From: Amblyornis subalaris
Lineage: Eukaryota > Chordata > Aves > Passeriformes > Ptilonorhynchidae
Length of the DNA: 64,000 nt
Assembly (NCBI GenBank): GCA_018881555.1
Contig: JACAXG010000109.1
Span: 801,251-865,250, forward strand
Direction: 5' to 3'
The notes under the pieces are model-generated. The model saw only the letters and a program-made list of their open reading frames with translations, was not told the DNA's origin and searched no databases. Shown in pieces: positions 12,083 to 23,689 of this stretch. The first letter of the stretch is position 1, and the number at the start of each line of letters is the position of its first letter. Both the position numbers and the translations under genes were made by a program.

Positions 12083-14720
12083 ATACATGTGTATAAATAT
12101 TATTTTCATCTCAAAACTGAAAAACAATAAAAAATTAGTTAGAATAAAACCAAAAGGAAAACTTTTTAGGTATTCTAAATAAAAACCAAAACAATCTCAT
12201 AAAAATCAATTATTTTTGAGACTTAAAATTAAGTTCTTGTAAAATATGCCAAGACCTGATTTCAGATTAACTTCTGCTCCCCAAAATAACATTTTAGTAG
12301 AGCGCTTTAGATTATCCTGCAGTAAACAAATTTCCTAAAATCCTTCAAAGTTATAGAGATACCCACAAATATCCTTGTGGATAAAGAATCTGGGTATCTT
12401 ATCACCCAGGTGAGTGATGTAGCCGGGCTATTGTGCTCATCCTCACATGCTTTCATTCTGATCTAAAAATATTTTTTTGTTTCGAATGAAAAAGCATCCA
12501 CCAGAGAGGCAAGCAAAATCTCTAATTCTCAAGTTGACTTACTTTCTTAGACACCTCCTCTTGCCCCCAACCCAAAAAAACCAAAACCCTCCAGGAGCCA
12601 TTCTCTGAGAGCTTACAATCTCACTAAGAACATAAAGCAGGCTATAGTCTTAGGCCACTGGAAACAGATCAGTCATTCTCCATTCTCTGGCTGAAGTTGA
12701 ACCATAACACAAGCAGTAACAGCACAGCACTGAACAACAGTTTACACCACTAGTTAGTGAAAAAAAATATCCTGGCTACAGAAAACTGACAAAGATACAA
12801 GCTGCTCTGTAAAATAGATGATTCAGAGCATTTCCAGTAAAGAGTTATCTGAAGTTGATGATTGTGTCCTCTTCTATGCTGTCTCCAGTTTTACTTTTCT
12901 TTCCCGTACTGCTCAGATAGCTGTGCTAACAGATGCTAACAAGACCTTTTTTGTAATAGTTTGCATAGTCCTCATAATCAAGGTCAGACAGACAAGTATA
13001 ACATGGTGATGGCTGGGACCCGAATGCTGCAAACACCTCCTGCAGGCTGTAAAATGAATGTCTGTGTTATACTCATTTAATATTTTCCTTTTTAATGGAT
13101 GTCTATGTTATACTTTAGCTACTATTTTACATTACTGATTTGGCTGATAAACTTTTAACTTGCCCAGTACTGAGTTTCTTTTCTTGTTCTTTTGCAGCAT
13201 ATGCTTGGAGGACATGACAACTGACCTCTCAGAAAATACTGAATAGCATGAGAAAAAAATTACATTATTTTAAAAAATCCAAAACCCTTAACTAAAAAAA
13301 TTAGAGGAAATTTGTAATTCTCACTGTGTTACCATTCAAGTGAGAATTATTTATATGTAGCAATTTCTGCTTCTAATTTTGACTGATCTGAAGATTTATA
13401 CAGAACTCAACAGCTCAAAGAAAACACAGTAGCAGCAATCTAGTTTTCCCACTGCTTTCCTGTAAGATATACGTTTAAATGAACAATTACTCACACCTTT
13501 GGTATAATCTGTGGTATCAGTACAGATCATTTGGTTCTGAACACATTATAAAGAAGGTTAATAAATTTAACTCCTGCTTTACTGTCAGACTAATGAGTTG
13601 AAACTTGAGAACAAAAAAATCAAGACTAGAAATAAGTATATCCTTTTCATTTACTGACTGAAATTCCATATACATTCATATTCCACAACAGGTGAAATCC
13701 AACACCTTTCTTCAGTTTATGTGTCCTGAGCTGGTTAAGGATACACTTATTTTTTTCATCTATAATCAGAACACTTCTCTAACTCCATAGGATATCCTTT
13801 CAATATGCATTTCACTTTTCTTTTTATTTGTACATGCTTTTATTTTTATCAGACACCATGTTACTCTTAACTTTAGTTGAAAAATTAGTTAAATGGCAAA
13901 AATTCACTCATATGTTCATGTTACTCCCATAAAAGTGTCACATAAAGAGTAGGTCATTTACCAAGAAGCTATCCTCCTTTCTCTTTGAACCCACCTTCTA
14001 TCAGGCAGACATCTCATTGATTAGTCTATAAAGAATCATTAATTATCAAGTAACAAGAAATTTCAGGTGTTCAATTAGCCACCAGATGGAGGCCACAGTC
14101 TCAAAATGCAGTAGAAGCATATGGTCATTAAACATGAAAAATGAGTACAAGTTTTGTAAAGTGGCTACAGAATACACCCTGTAAATCAAGCCAAGCTCTA
14201 TATGTGACTAGACTTCCATAGGATTTGAATTAAACTCACCATATGTTTTTAACCTGCAAAAACATAAAGTCTGTGGTTTCATCTGTATGATTCTCTACCA
14301 ATAAAACACCTACTGACTTTGTTTTGCAATATAAGTTTTTGTAGAAAACACACAGGGATAATAAAATTTCTGCCTCACCAATCTAAGAAGAGAATATTTT
14401 ACTCCATTTTAAACACAGTATTCATCAGTAAATGACCAATTCTTGCCCTATTGGTAGGGATCTTTTTAAAAGAAAATAATTTCAATGGTTAGATGAGATC
14501 CAAGTTCCAGTGTTTCCACAAGGCACATAAAATATTTTGCACAGATCTACAGCAGAGTGAGTACAGGTAATCAATATTATCTTGTGCAATAAAGTGAAAG
14601 AAGCAGGAAAAAAATTTCTTCCTACTCACTGCAAGTCTAATAAAAACCTGGGATTACATTTCAGGAAAATCTGAGCCAAAGATAGCAAGACTTATTTGCA
14701 ACATAATCATATTACTCCAG
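12083..14720. other. Unique non-coding sequence
   Basis: AT-rich sequence with no open frame above about 65 codons and no recognisable repeat family. It contains a consensus-like splice donor (CAG followed by GTGAGT) at 12407-12415, but no exon can be drawn around it. An imperfect nested inverted repeat lies at about 12357-12398. Confidence 0.55.
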
Positions 14721-15037
14721 TGTCCTGGGTTAACCAAAAGTATGTATTCTATCACCATCCACGTAATTCCTCGATAAGATGGATCGTTCACAGTAGCTGG
14801 GTGCACACCTGAGCCTGTGGCTGAGGAGAGGCAGATCATGTGAGGTGGGGTTGTGTTTCTTATCTCAACTGTGATAACTTCCCCGGGAAGCAGCAAGCAC
14901 CAACCATCCTGAGTGGACCATCCCTGCTAATGGCCCATTACTGAACTGGATAAGCACTGACGAATAGAACATCAGAAACATCCCTTTCCATTGTGGAAAT
15001 TCCCGCCCCTGAGGGAGGTACCAGCTAGGAATCACCA

Positions 15038-15046
15038 CATAAAAAG
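15038..15046 (+). promoter_or_regulatory. TATA box of the LTR
   Basis: CATAAAAAG followed by a G-rich stretch lies about 320 bases into the LTR, a normal place for the U3 promoter. Transcription from it would run rightward. Confidence 0.5.
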
Positions 15047-15070
15047 AGGCTCGGGGACTAAGAGAGACCA

Positions 15071-15152
15071 CCACTGGACAGCCAGACCGCTGGACACCCA
15101 GACCACTGGACATTCAGAGGACCAGGCCTTTCTGCACCACCGGACACCCAGA
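15071..15152 (+). repeat. 16-bp tandem repeat inside an LTR
   Basis: Three adjacent 16-base units lie at 15071-15086, 15087-15102 and 15103-15118, with the pattern CCRCTGGACANYCAGA. After an 18-base gap a fourth unit follows at 15137-15152. The units sit just downstream of the TATA box, so they would have been in the transcribed leader of the retroviral RNA. They differ from each other at one to three positions. Confidence 0.8.
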
Positions 15153-15411
15153 GGACCATGGGGTACCCAGCGGAAGAGGCAAACTTCTCACAGTTCCAGA
15201 CCTTCTACAGGACTACTGTTTTAAACCACCACTTCAACAGGACTGCAACCACTGCCAGGTTGTACCGTGACTCTGTTGGTTTAAGCTGGTGTTTCTGTAT
15301 TACAGCATTTATTATAGCCTTTCTATTAAAACTGTAACTCCGATCTAAATCTCTCTCGGGGTATTTGTCTGGGGTTAATTTCCCCTGCTGGTTTACAGTC
15401 AAACAAGCATA

Positions 15412-18400
15412 TCCAGGAATAAGAGGCTGACACTACGAGGAGAAGAAGCAAAGACAAGAGAGGAGACCAGGCTTGCTGCTGCTGTCACTAAGAGAGGGAT
15501 GAGAAGGACTAAGAATGACAACAGGCAGCAGAGGGGATTAAAAGTTCCCTGAGAAATGATCACTGATCTACTTTCCTTACTGTCCTCTCAGAGGCAGCAG
15601 TAGTAGGCAGCTTGACTCTCCTGGACCTGGTGTACAGAAAAGGCACTTTGCTGCAGGCAGCAGCCTGTTCCCCAGCATCTTGCACATGTTGAGTCAAGAC
15701 CTCTCCTGACTCTGGCTTGGCCAGCCCCACAGCTGCTCTGCCCAAGCAGTCACAGACACCTTGAGCAAGCAAGCATGAAGAAAAGGTTAAACAGTACCCC
15801 CTATTGCCTGATTTTACATGCCCTGCTTCAAGAACTAAAGCAAAGAGTGAGCGCAGAAATACCTTGCTTGGCTGTGATAAAAGTAGCAGTAAAATGTGTA
15901 AGTTTTGCACTGCAGTTTGAACCACATTTCAGTTACTTAAAATTCGATTCCTTGTGGACAGACCTGGCTGAGCAATCCTAGGCCAGAACTAGCTCATGTT
16001 TCAGCACATCACTTCTTTCACTTTTCAAAATGCAGGGCAACTGGACACCAAAATCCGAAGGGAAGAGGAAAAAGAAAAGTCTTATGACCAGATTCTGCCT
16101 TTCGTTTCTCATATACAATCTTCTGAGGATCAAACATGTTATACAGAAGGGGCAGTGTGAAATTAATTGTGAGTTTATCTGCAAAGAGAGAAGATTTTAA
16201 GTTCCCTGTAGGAACTTGAAATGCCTCTTTTCCTACTGAGCACTCTGCAATATTCTTTTTCATTGCTATGAACACAAAAAAAGTTGTTACTTATGTCCAG
16301 TTTCAGTAATCACACAGCCAAGTAGTTCAATTTAAAACACAAAGTAGTGACAAAAAGTGTTTATCATTCTTATTTTCAGAAGTTATACAATTGTAATTTC
16401 ATTTTATGTTTTGTCTCTGGCCCCTAACTCCTGCTGTGAGAGTGAATACTGCTGTTTTATAATTTTTACACTCCTGTAAAGAATACTATGAGGACACAAA
16501 GAAGTTGAAGAGGAAAGCATAAGTTTTAACGACATTTGATCATAAAAATGGACAAAATTAAAAAAAAATATATTCCCCCAGACAAAGTATGCATACAGTT
16601 ATTTATGATAGTTTGGGGGAAAATAATCCAATATAAGTTTTTAGAAAGCAAAGATTTATTGTCTAAATCAGGACATCTTAGGTCTACAACTGAAGTTCTC
16701 ATTAGAGCCTTAAGATACACACATCCACACTTAAAAGCCAGCAGTGTCACTTCATTGGAAGGACACATGACCTTGTTTTGAAGCAGGGAAGCAAATTGGG
16801 GTCTTCTTTATCCCAAGAATACAGGTGTGTCTGTCTCTCAGAAGAGAAGTGACGAGTGGCTGGTGCATCAGCCACATTGCTGCAGTACCAGTCTCATTCT
16901 GTTACACTTGTGCCAGCTGTCCACTCACCCACAGGACTATTTTGTTAGAACTGCATTTCATAACTGATGGAGATTGTGGAATACTGGAGAAGACATGAGG
17001 TACCAGTCCCACTTCAGACCATATAACTCCTGTTTAGACTACAGGAAGCGATTGCATATCTTTCCCTTTTCTTCTTAATTCATAACTATCTCTCCAGGTA
17101 CTGTTAGCATGATTGTGACTTTAAACACACTTTACAGCCAAATAACATTAAAGTGTGGCAATTAGTGCCTTTTAACACTCACAGTCTGATTTGTGAAACA
17201 GGATTTTAAGTAATAAGCCATCTGTGGTTCTCAATTTTAATTGTTGCACTAATTATGTATTTTTAATTGTGATGCTAATTTAGATCACAATTTATGATCA
17301 GGAAATAAAAGGCACTATTTGTTTTCATCAATTTACAGAGATACCTTTAATATTTTAATCTGTTCTGGTACAGAAACAAAGACCAGTTTCTGACAAAATA
17401 AAAGCATACTTTTGTACTTGAAAGAAGTCTGGACATGACAGAAGGAAAACAAAATTATGTCAATAAACCAAATTCATCAAACGGGCCTCCATTTCTAAAA
17501 AGAAGTACTCTAATATTTGTGTCAAAGGACTGCTATGCTTGCTAAGATATAAATAACCAATAATCCATAACATATAACCAAAATTATCTAAAAATATTCC
17601 TGGCCATGCCAGAATCTATACTAAGCCCACAAATGACCAGAGAACTGCTCCCAGTTAAGAAAACCCTTGGACATAAAGAGGAAGTTGCTCTCTACCATAT
17701 TGGTTTCCTGGTAGTGAGAGTAAATCAGAGGAAACAGCTGAGCACAAATGGAAAGCTTCTTCAAGAAAATATCCTGCAATCTCTCCTGTTTGGAAGGTGA
17801 CACAGTCTGGCCTATTCAGTGAAGATCCCCTTGCCAGGAACACAGCTCAAAGTGATCCAAAATTAGACACACCCCTAAGCTGTGTCTTTAAGAATTAGAT
17901 CACAGTAAACTCTTCACAGCTTTAGAGAAAAACATTATGCTAAGACCAGAGTCAGAATATCTGAGAAAACAGGCAGTTTTAAGGGTAGAATATTGCTGCA
18001 AACTTCCTTTTAAAAGTCATGAGAAGTAATTTATCCCAGAAAGCGGCTGTATTGGCTTGGAAACATTCTTTAAACTAAACATATATATCTGCTTACTGAA
18101 ACGTTTCGAGTAGCCACCTTTGCTGTACCATTGTTCACCAAATGCCACGACAGAAACTGAAAGCATAAGAGCATAACATCTCATACAACCTAAAACCATT
18201 TGGCAATTTAAAAGTGTCTTAATTCCAAGACAGTATCGAGGATCCATATGTTGTGCTTAGAAATCTACTTTATATTTCAACTCTGAAATCTCAAGATAAA
18301 CTTTATCAAAATTAAGAAGCATTTGGCCTTTGTTTCAGATTACCAAAAAATTAAAAATATGTAGCCACGAAATTGAAATGAGAATGACAGCATGAACCTT

Positions 18401-21400
18401 ACTGCAATCTAAAACAGTCTCTGTCTGAAGTAAGAGAAGAGGAATAGGAAGACTTAAGCTTTTTCCAGATTTATATTCTCAATGTTTCCCTTCATAAGCA
18501 CACTATATAGCCTTCACCAATCTATCCTTGAGCAGCAAATTCAATTTTCAGTAAAACAAATATTTTCCATAAAATTTTCCAAAAAATCAGGAGATAATGA
18601 AAATACTTAATTTTATTAATAAATTAAAGATCCCCACGAGAACTGCAGCAGATAATAAAAGTAGATCATGTTCAAACAGATGACCAGATTCAAATAAAGA
18701 GAGCTATTCTTTTTTTGTCAGCTGGATAATAAAGCTCAGCTAAAATACATCTCATGCTTCTCCAAAAACTGCAAATTATTTCTGCTGAGAAAGAATTTCC
18801 TGTTTGATCATGGAAAATACCCTGAGCCAATGAGAAAACACAAAAACCACTAAGCAACTTTCGCATAAATTGACAGATTTACCTTTCAAGCTGAACTCTA
18901 GTTTCACCATTAAATAATTTACTCATTCTGAGAAGTATTTGAGATAAGCATTGGAAAACAGAAGGTTTCTTAGATACCACTCTGTGGTAACCATTGGTAA
19001 ACACTAAGTTTGAACGGCAGCTCCACAGGCTCAAGCTTAAAATACGGCCTGAACAGCAGCACTACAGGCAATGGGCAGTGGGGAGAGAAGAAATCAATCT
19101 ATGAGAGGAGCTGGGGTGAGGTTATTTTTCCCTTTCTGTTCTTTTTAACAAGGTAAAATTCAGTCAAAGCTCAAATGTAAATCAGGAGTGATTTATAAAC
19201 ATTTTGTGTGTAATTGAATGTTCAGAACAGCTGAAATAATTGTTAACTTGTTTGTTTGTTTTATTTATATTCAGAGATAAACAAGGCTTCACTTTTTTAT
19301 TTTATTTATTTCAGCCTTGTAGAACTAAAGCGATATGAAGTGATAATAATTTTTGGTTCCTTATTTGTTAAGTCCTTTCCTAAGATTTACCTTAAATCTT
19401 AAGATTTAAGGATTTAAACTGTTGCAGTGATGGAGTGTTTATGTTGAAGTACAGAGCAGAACACAGTGCACACTTGCCTCGGCCCTCAAGACCTAGCTAA
19501 AATTTAATTACTATATATAGTCTATGTGCTTCTCTTTTAAGATTGCTTTTAGCTACATCTTTTATTTTGCCTCTTTGTCAGACAAGTCCACAATCCAGGG
19601 GAAAAAATAAAAAAGGAGGGGATTCTATTATGCCTAATATAATTATTTTTTAAAACAGTCTATCCCCAATTTTTGGACAAAAAATACACCAAAGCAAAAC
19701 AAGAACCCCAAAATCCAACAAAACAAAAAATTAACACCACAGCCTGGCAGTGGAATAGAATTATAAACTTGACCCAGACAAAAGAGTAAAATAAGTATTA
19801 AAATCTTCACAATCTCAACTGTACAGCTCATGTCCTCATCATTTCTGTTATAGCAGTTTTTTCACACATGCACACTAGTGTGTCCCACCTGGCAGGCTGA
19901 CATAGCCACTGTTTTTATACTACTGCTGAGCTCCAGAGAAAAGAGACTGGGAGGGAGCAACTCTAAATTTTGCATTGCAGGGACTGAAATCAGAGTTGTG
20001 AGATGTTGGTTCTTCTGCAAGTACTGAAGCCACACATTAGACCTGCCTAGATGCTTGTGAGAAATTCTGATGACAGAGGCCATGAGTAATGGAGGAACGA
20101 GTAATGCAATGAGCAATGAAGTAATGAGACAGAAACATGTTTATTTTAAAAAGCACTTTTGCAATGGTTCAATAAAAAAGAATCAGTGTAGAATTTCATT
20201 GCTTTACAGTGTAACTCTTTATTAAGAACCAAATCCTCTCTACTTTATCCACATGATAAAAACTACAGTTAACATTTCTTTTTTTCTGGTTACAGATCTT
20301 AAACAGACTACTCATCCCTTTGGTTATACACCTCTGAGTAGGAAAGAGTGTTAGTGCTTTTGGTAGAGCAGCATGGGCAATGATAACACTACAGGACTGA
20401 AAACATTCACTTAATTGCTGTTCCACTTCCAATATCCTACTCCTCCAAAGGAGGAGTCCATCCCTGTCCATCCCTACTGCACTCCCAAAGCACTACGTGC
20501 CTGCTGAAATCAACAGCAGGAGGCAGTTTGAATATTAGTGTTTGGCAGAGTCAGAGAACAGAGCACTCCATATTTTTCCCCAAAGACAGGCGGGAAATTG
20601 GATTTACACTAGTCTCCACAGGGTTTGTGGCAAAAGTAAAGGTGCCTGGCAATACTTTCACCACCAGGAAATTAAGAGCAAGGTCTCCATGGCAGAACTG
20701 TTACTGATATAGGTAGGGGTAGTTTAAATAATTGCTACACAAAGCTGTCACTGCTCAGGCTTTTTCTGCTGCAAGCAAACATTACCTTCACAATCTCTTT
20801 TCCTCTTAAGTCTCCACTTAATATTTTAAGCTGATTTTCTCTGATATGAAAGAATATTCAGTTCCAGGACTGTATGCATTTAGAAAGTTTTGCCAAACAA
20901 ACACTGAGTCTTTCGACAGTCCTCAAAGCAAAACTGCTTCTCTGGGGAAAATGCTACGTTGGTTGAAGCACTGGAAAAAGTCAAGAATATATTTGCTTTG
21001 ATGATAGATGAAATGTAAAAAATACTTCAGAATTAAGTATTGTTACAAACAACACAGCTTTCACAATACCAAAAAAAAAAACAAACCAGCAGCAGTCACA
21101 CACACATGAGATTTTATCTTTTTTCTTCTCACTTGGCATCTACAATAAACAGGTTATCTTTGACCAATTTTGCATTCTGGGAACACACAAACACTACAAC
21201 TATCCAACTTCAGGGTTCATAAATTTACAATAATAATATAACAAATAAAGATTATATCTTAGGATGTCATCCTGCCGAACTTATAGCAAACTTTTCTTTT
21301 ACTATGCACTTCTTCTTCTGGCTAGATTTTTATGAATGGCTGGGTGTCGAAAATATTTCTCTACTTATTTAGTGGTAAAGTTGCTGTTGTGCTTATTAAA

Positions 21401-21475
21401 TATATCTTATTTAACATAACAAATGTGTTTCAGTGCTGAAAGCACAAGCATTTACTCACATTGAAGAAGTAGAAG
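15412..21475. other. Unique non-coding sequence with a palindrome and a TAATT cluster
   Basis: This long stretch has no recognisable gene. The largest open frame (121 codons, minus, 15560-15925) has no family motif and lies just outside the LTR. Features inside are an AT-rich segment with clustered TAATT/AATTA cores at about 17158-17290 and a perfect 22-bp palindrome at 19390-19411. A short hairpin-like ACTCCTCC-AAA-GGAGGAGT lies at about 20439-20457. Confidence 0.55.
19390..19411. repeat. Perfect 22-bp palindrome
   Basis: The left arm CCTTAAATCTT is followed directly by its exact reverse complement AAGATTTAAGG, with no loop. A further partial copy (TAAGATTTA) lies immediately to the left. 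It could extrude as a short cruciform or be chance in AT-rich DNA. No neighbouring gene suggests a regulatory role. Confidence 0.9.
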
Positions 21476-22565
21476 CACAGAATCATAGAATCATTTCAGT
21501 TGGAAAAGACCTCTAAGATCATTGATTCCAACCATTAGCCTAACACTGCCATCTTCATCACTAAACCATGTCCCCAAGTGTTATCTACACAGCGTTTGAA
21601 TGCCTGCAGTGATGGTGACTCAAACAGTTCCCTGGGCAAGCTGTTCCAATGTCCGACAGCCCTTTCTGTGAAGAAATTTTTCCTAATATCCACTCTAAAC
21701 CTCTGACAAAACTTGAGGCCATTTCCTCTTGTCATATTGCATGTTACTTGAGAGAAGAGACCAACCCCCACCTCATTATAACTTCCTTTCCGGTGACTGT
21801 AGAGAATGATGAGACATCCCCTGAACCTCCTTTTCTCCAGACTAAACCTCAGCTCCCTCAGCCACTCCTCACAGGACTTGTGCTCCAGCCCATTCAACAG
21901 CACTTCAATGTCTTTCTTGCAGTGAGGGGCCCAGAACTGAACACAGCACTCGAGGTGTGACCTCACCAGTGCCGACTACAGGGGGACAATCACTGCCCTG
22001 GTCCTGCTGGCCACACTATTGCTGATCCAGGCCAGGATGCCACTGGCCTCCTTGGCCACCTGGGCACACACTGGCTCATGTTCAGCCACTGTCAACCAGG
22101 ACCCCCAGGTCCCCTTCTGCTGGGCAGCTTCCCAGTCATTCTTCCCCAGCCGGTAGCTCTGCCAGCTGTTGTTGTGACCCAAGTGTAGGGCCCAGCACTT
22201 CACCTTATTGCACCTCATACCATTGGCCTCAGCCCGTCAATCCAGCCTGTCCAGATCCCTCAGCAGAGCCTTCTCACCTTCCAGTAGATCAACACTCCTG
22301 CCCAACTCAGTTTCATCTGCAAACTTAACTTACTGAAAGTGCACTCAATCCCCTCATCCAGATCATCAACATAGATATTAAACAGGACTGGCCCCAACAC
22401 TGAGCCCTTGGGAACCCCACTGGTGACTGGCTGCCAGCTGGATGCAACTCCATTCACGACCACCCTCTGGGCACAGCCACCCAGCCAGTTTTTTACCCAC
22501 CAGAGAGCACATATTTCGAAGACATGAGCAGCCAGTTTCCCCAGGAGAATGCTGTGGGAAATGAC
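21476..22565 (-). mobile_element. CR1 LINE, 5'-truncated, with C-terminal reverse transcriptase remnant
   Basis: The left edge is the CR1 3' tail (CAGAATCATAGAATCAT) and the body runs leftward on the minus strand. Reading the minus strand, 22571-22260 encodes the CR1 reverse transcriptase core, with [11 protein letters not shown] recognisable. The frame at 21966-21535 encodes the conserved C-terminal part (for example [15 protein letters not shown]). The coding frame is broken: near 22315-22335 an apparent small insertion shifts the frame just before the catalytic FADD box, which in the shifted frame reads FADE. The copy starts near 22565 within the reverse transcriptase and lacks ORF1 and the endonuclease. 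It cannot mobilise itself. The long plus-strand frame at 21649-21960 is its antisense shadow. Confidence 0.95.
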
Positions 22566-23689
22566 ATTCATAATTTCATGCTAAAATTTTCAAATCACAA
22601 ATTAGCATGAAGAAAGCTCCATACTGTCAGCTAATTCAAAGGCACTGAACAGAAACAATGCAGTTTAAAAGTTTTTGAAGGAGGTCATAAAAAATATCAT
22701 TTTTGCATCATTTTCTCAATCTTGATTTCTTATACATTTTCACAAGTGTTAATGAGGCTGCTCAGAATTATCTGAAGCAGCACAGGCTTGGAAAATAGAA
22801 AATACCCTACTAGTATTGGCAAGCATTGAAGAGTTAATGTTAGTGCTGGATGATTACCAGGGGAGTATCAATAGGTGAAAGAGTTGTAAATAACTAAACA
22901 AACGGATTCAGTGGGATCAATTAAATGAAGAATTCATCTCAGAGTGTTTATTTTCTTTTTTTCATTTTCTGTCTGTTTTTTCTCTATGCACATACACAAA
23001 AAGCACTCTTTTCTGCTAGAGATATTTTTTTTGTCCATTGCATCCAGGTAAGCCCCACTGGGACTCTACTGCACTGAAGGGGTGAACGACAAGTTACCAT
23101 GTCCTCTAGAGAGACTACCAGCTTCTCCAGCTTGCTAGACTGATGCCTTATAAGGAATCCTGCACCACAAAACCACAGGATTTTGTAGTCTGAATGCAGA
23201 CTAGAGAAGAAGTACAAATCTTTGGACAAAACTTGCCCTCTACTGTAAGAAAAGTGTCACAAGCTATTACACAAAATCGCCAAAAAAGGCGTGAGACACA
23301 AAGGATAGCAGGAAAAAATATTCCACAAACTCCTCTGTGGCAAGCAGAAAATTAAACGACAAGCAAATGTAATCTACAGACAAAACCAAAAAGAATATGA
23401 AAACGTTAATTATTAGTATGAGCTTCAGCTTCTAGCAAATATCTGACAAAGATCAAACTTGCTGACAACTATCATCAGTAGTAGTCAACAGCCAGGTTAC
23501 AGAAGGGATAGAATTGGCTTATGATTTTTAGTTGATGACAAAGTTATGATGAAATTCAGCCTACAAGACTAACAGTTAGAGGAGTCAACCTCAGTTTTAC
23601 TTTTGAGAATTAGTAAGGGACTAGAGGAGTACAGAAGATCAGAAAAATTACTTGGGGTACCCTTAAAATGCAGTAAAAGTTGGTAAGAA
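22566..23689. other. Unique non-coding sequence
   Basis: This lies between two CR1-type elements of different age. Its longest frame (81 codons, minus, 22984-23229) has no recognisable motif. The right part may contain further decayed sequence of the ancient CR1 that becomes recognisable from about 23690. Confidence 0.45.

Larger units (their letters stand above)
14721..15411 (+). mobile_element. Endogenous retrovirus LTR, plus orientation, with 16-bp tandem units
   Basis: The segment starts TGTCCTGGGTT, a start seen in bird LTRs. It then carries a TATA box (CATAAAAAG, 15038-15046), a downstream block of 16-bp repeats (15071-15118 plus 15137-15152), and a U5-like end (CTCTCTCGGGGTATTTGTCTG then TTAATTTCCCCTGC). 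The best right boundary is 15411, because TCCAG precedes the start (14716-14720) and follows that point (15412-15416), which would be a 5-bp target-site duplication. The end then reads TA rather than the usual CA. An alternative end is the ACA at about 15397, without a flanking repeat. No retroviral gene follows, so it appears to be a solo LTR. Confidence 0.7.

Noticed and set aside
12407..12415. Consensus splice donor CAG/GTGAGT
   Set aside because: No acceptor with an open, conserved-looking exon upstream; single donor consensus matches are frequent by chance.
15560..15925. 121-codon minus-strand frame
   Set aside because: Leucine-, alanine- and serine-rich without any domain. Its position next to an LTR raised the idea of a retroviral remnant, but no gag, pol or env motif is present.
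21649..21960. 103-codon plus-strand open frame
   Set aside because: It is antisense to the CR1 reverse transcriptase C-terminal region, which explains both its length and composition.
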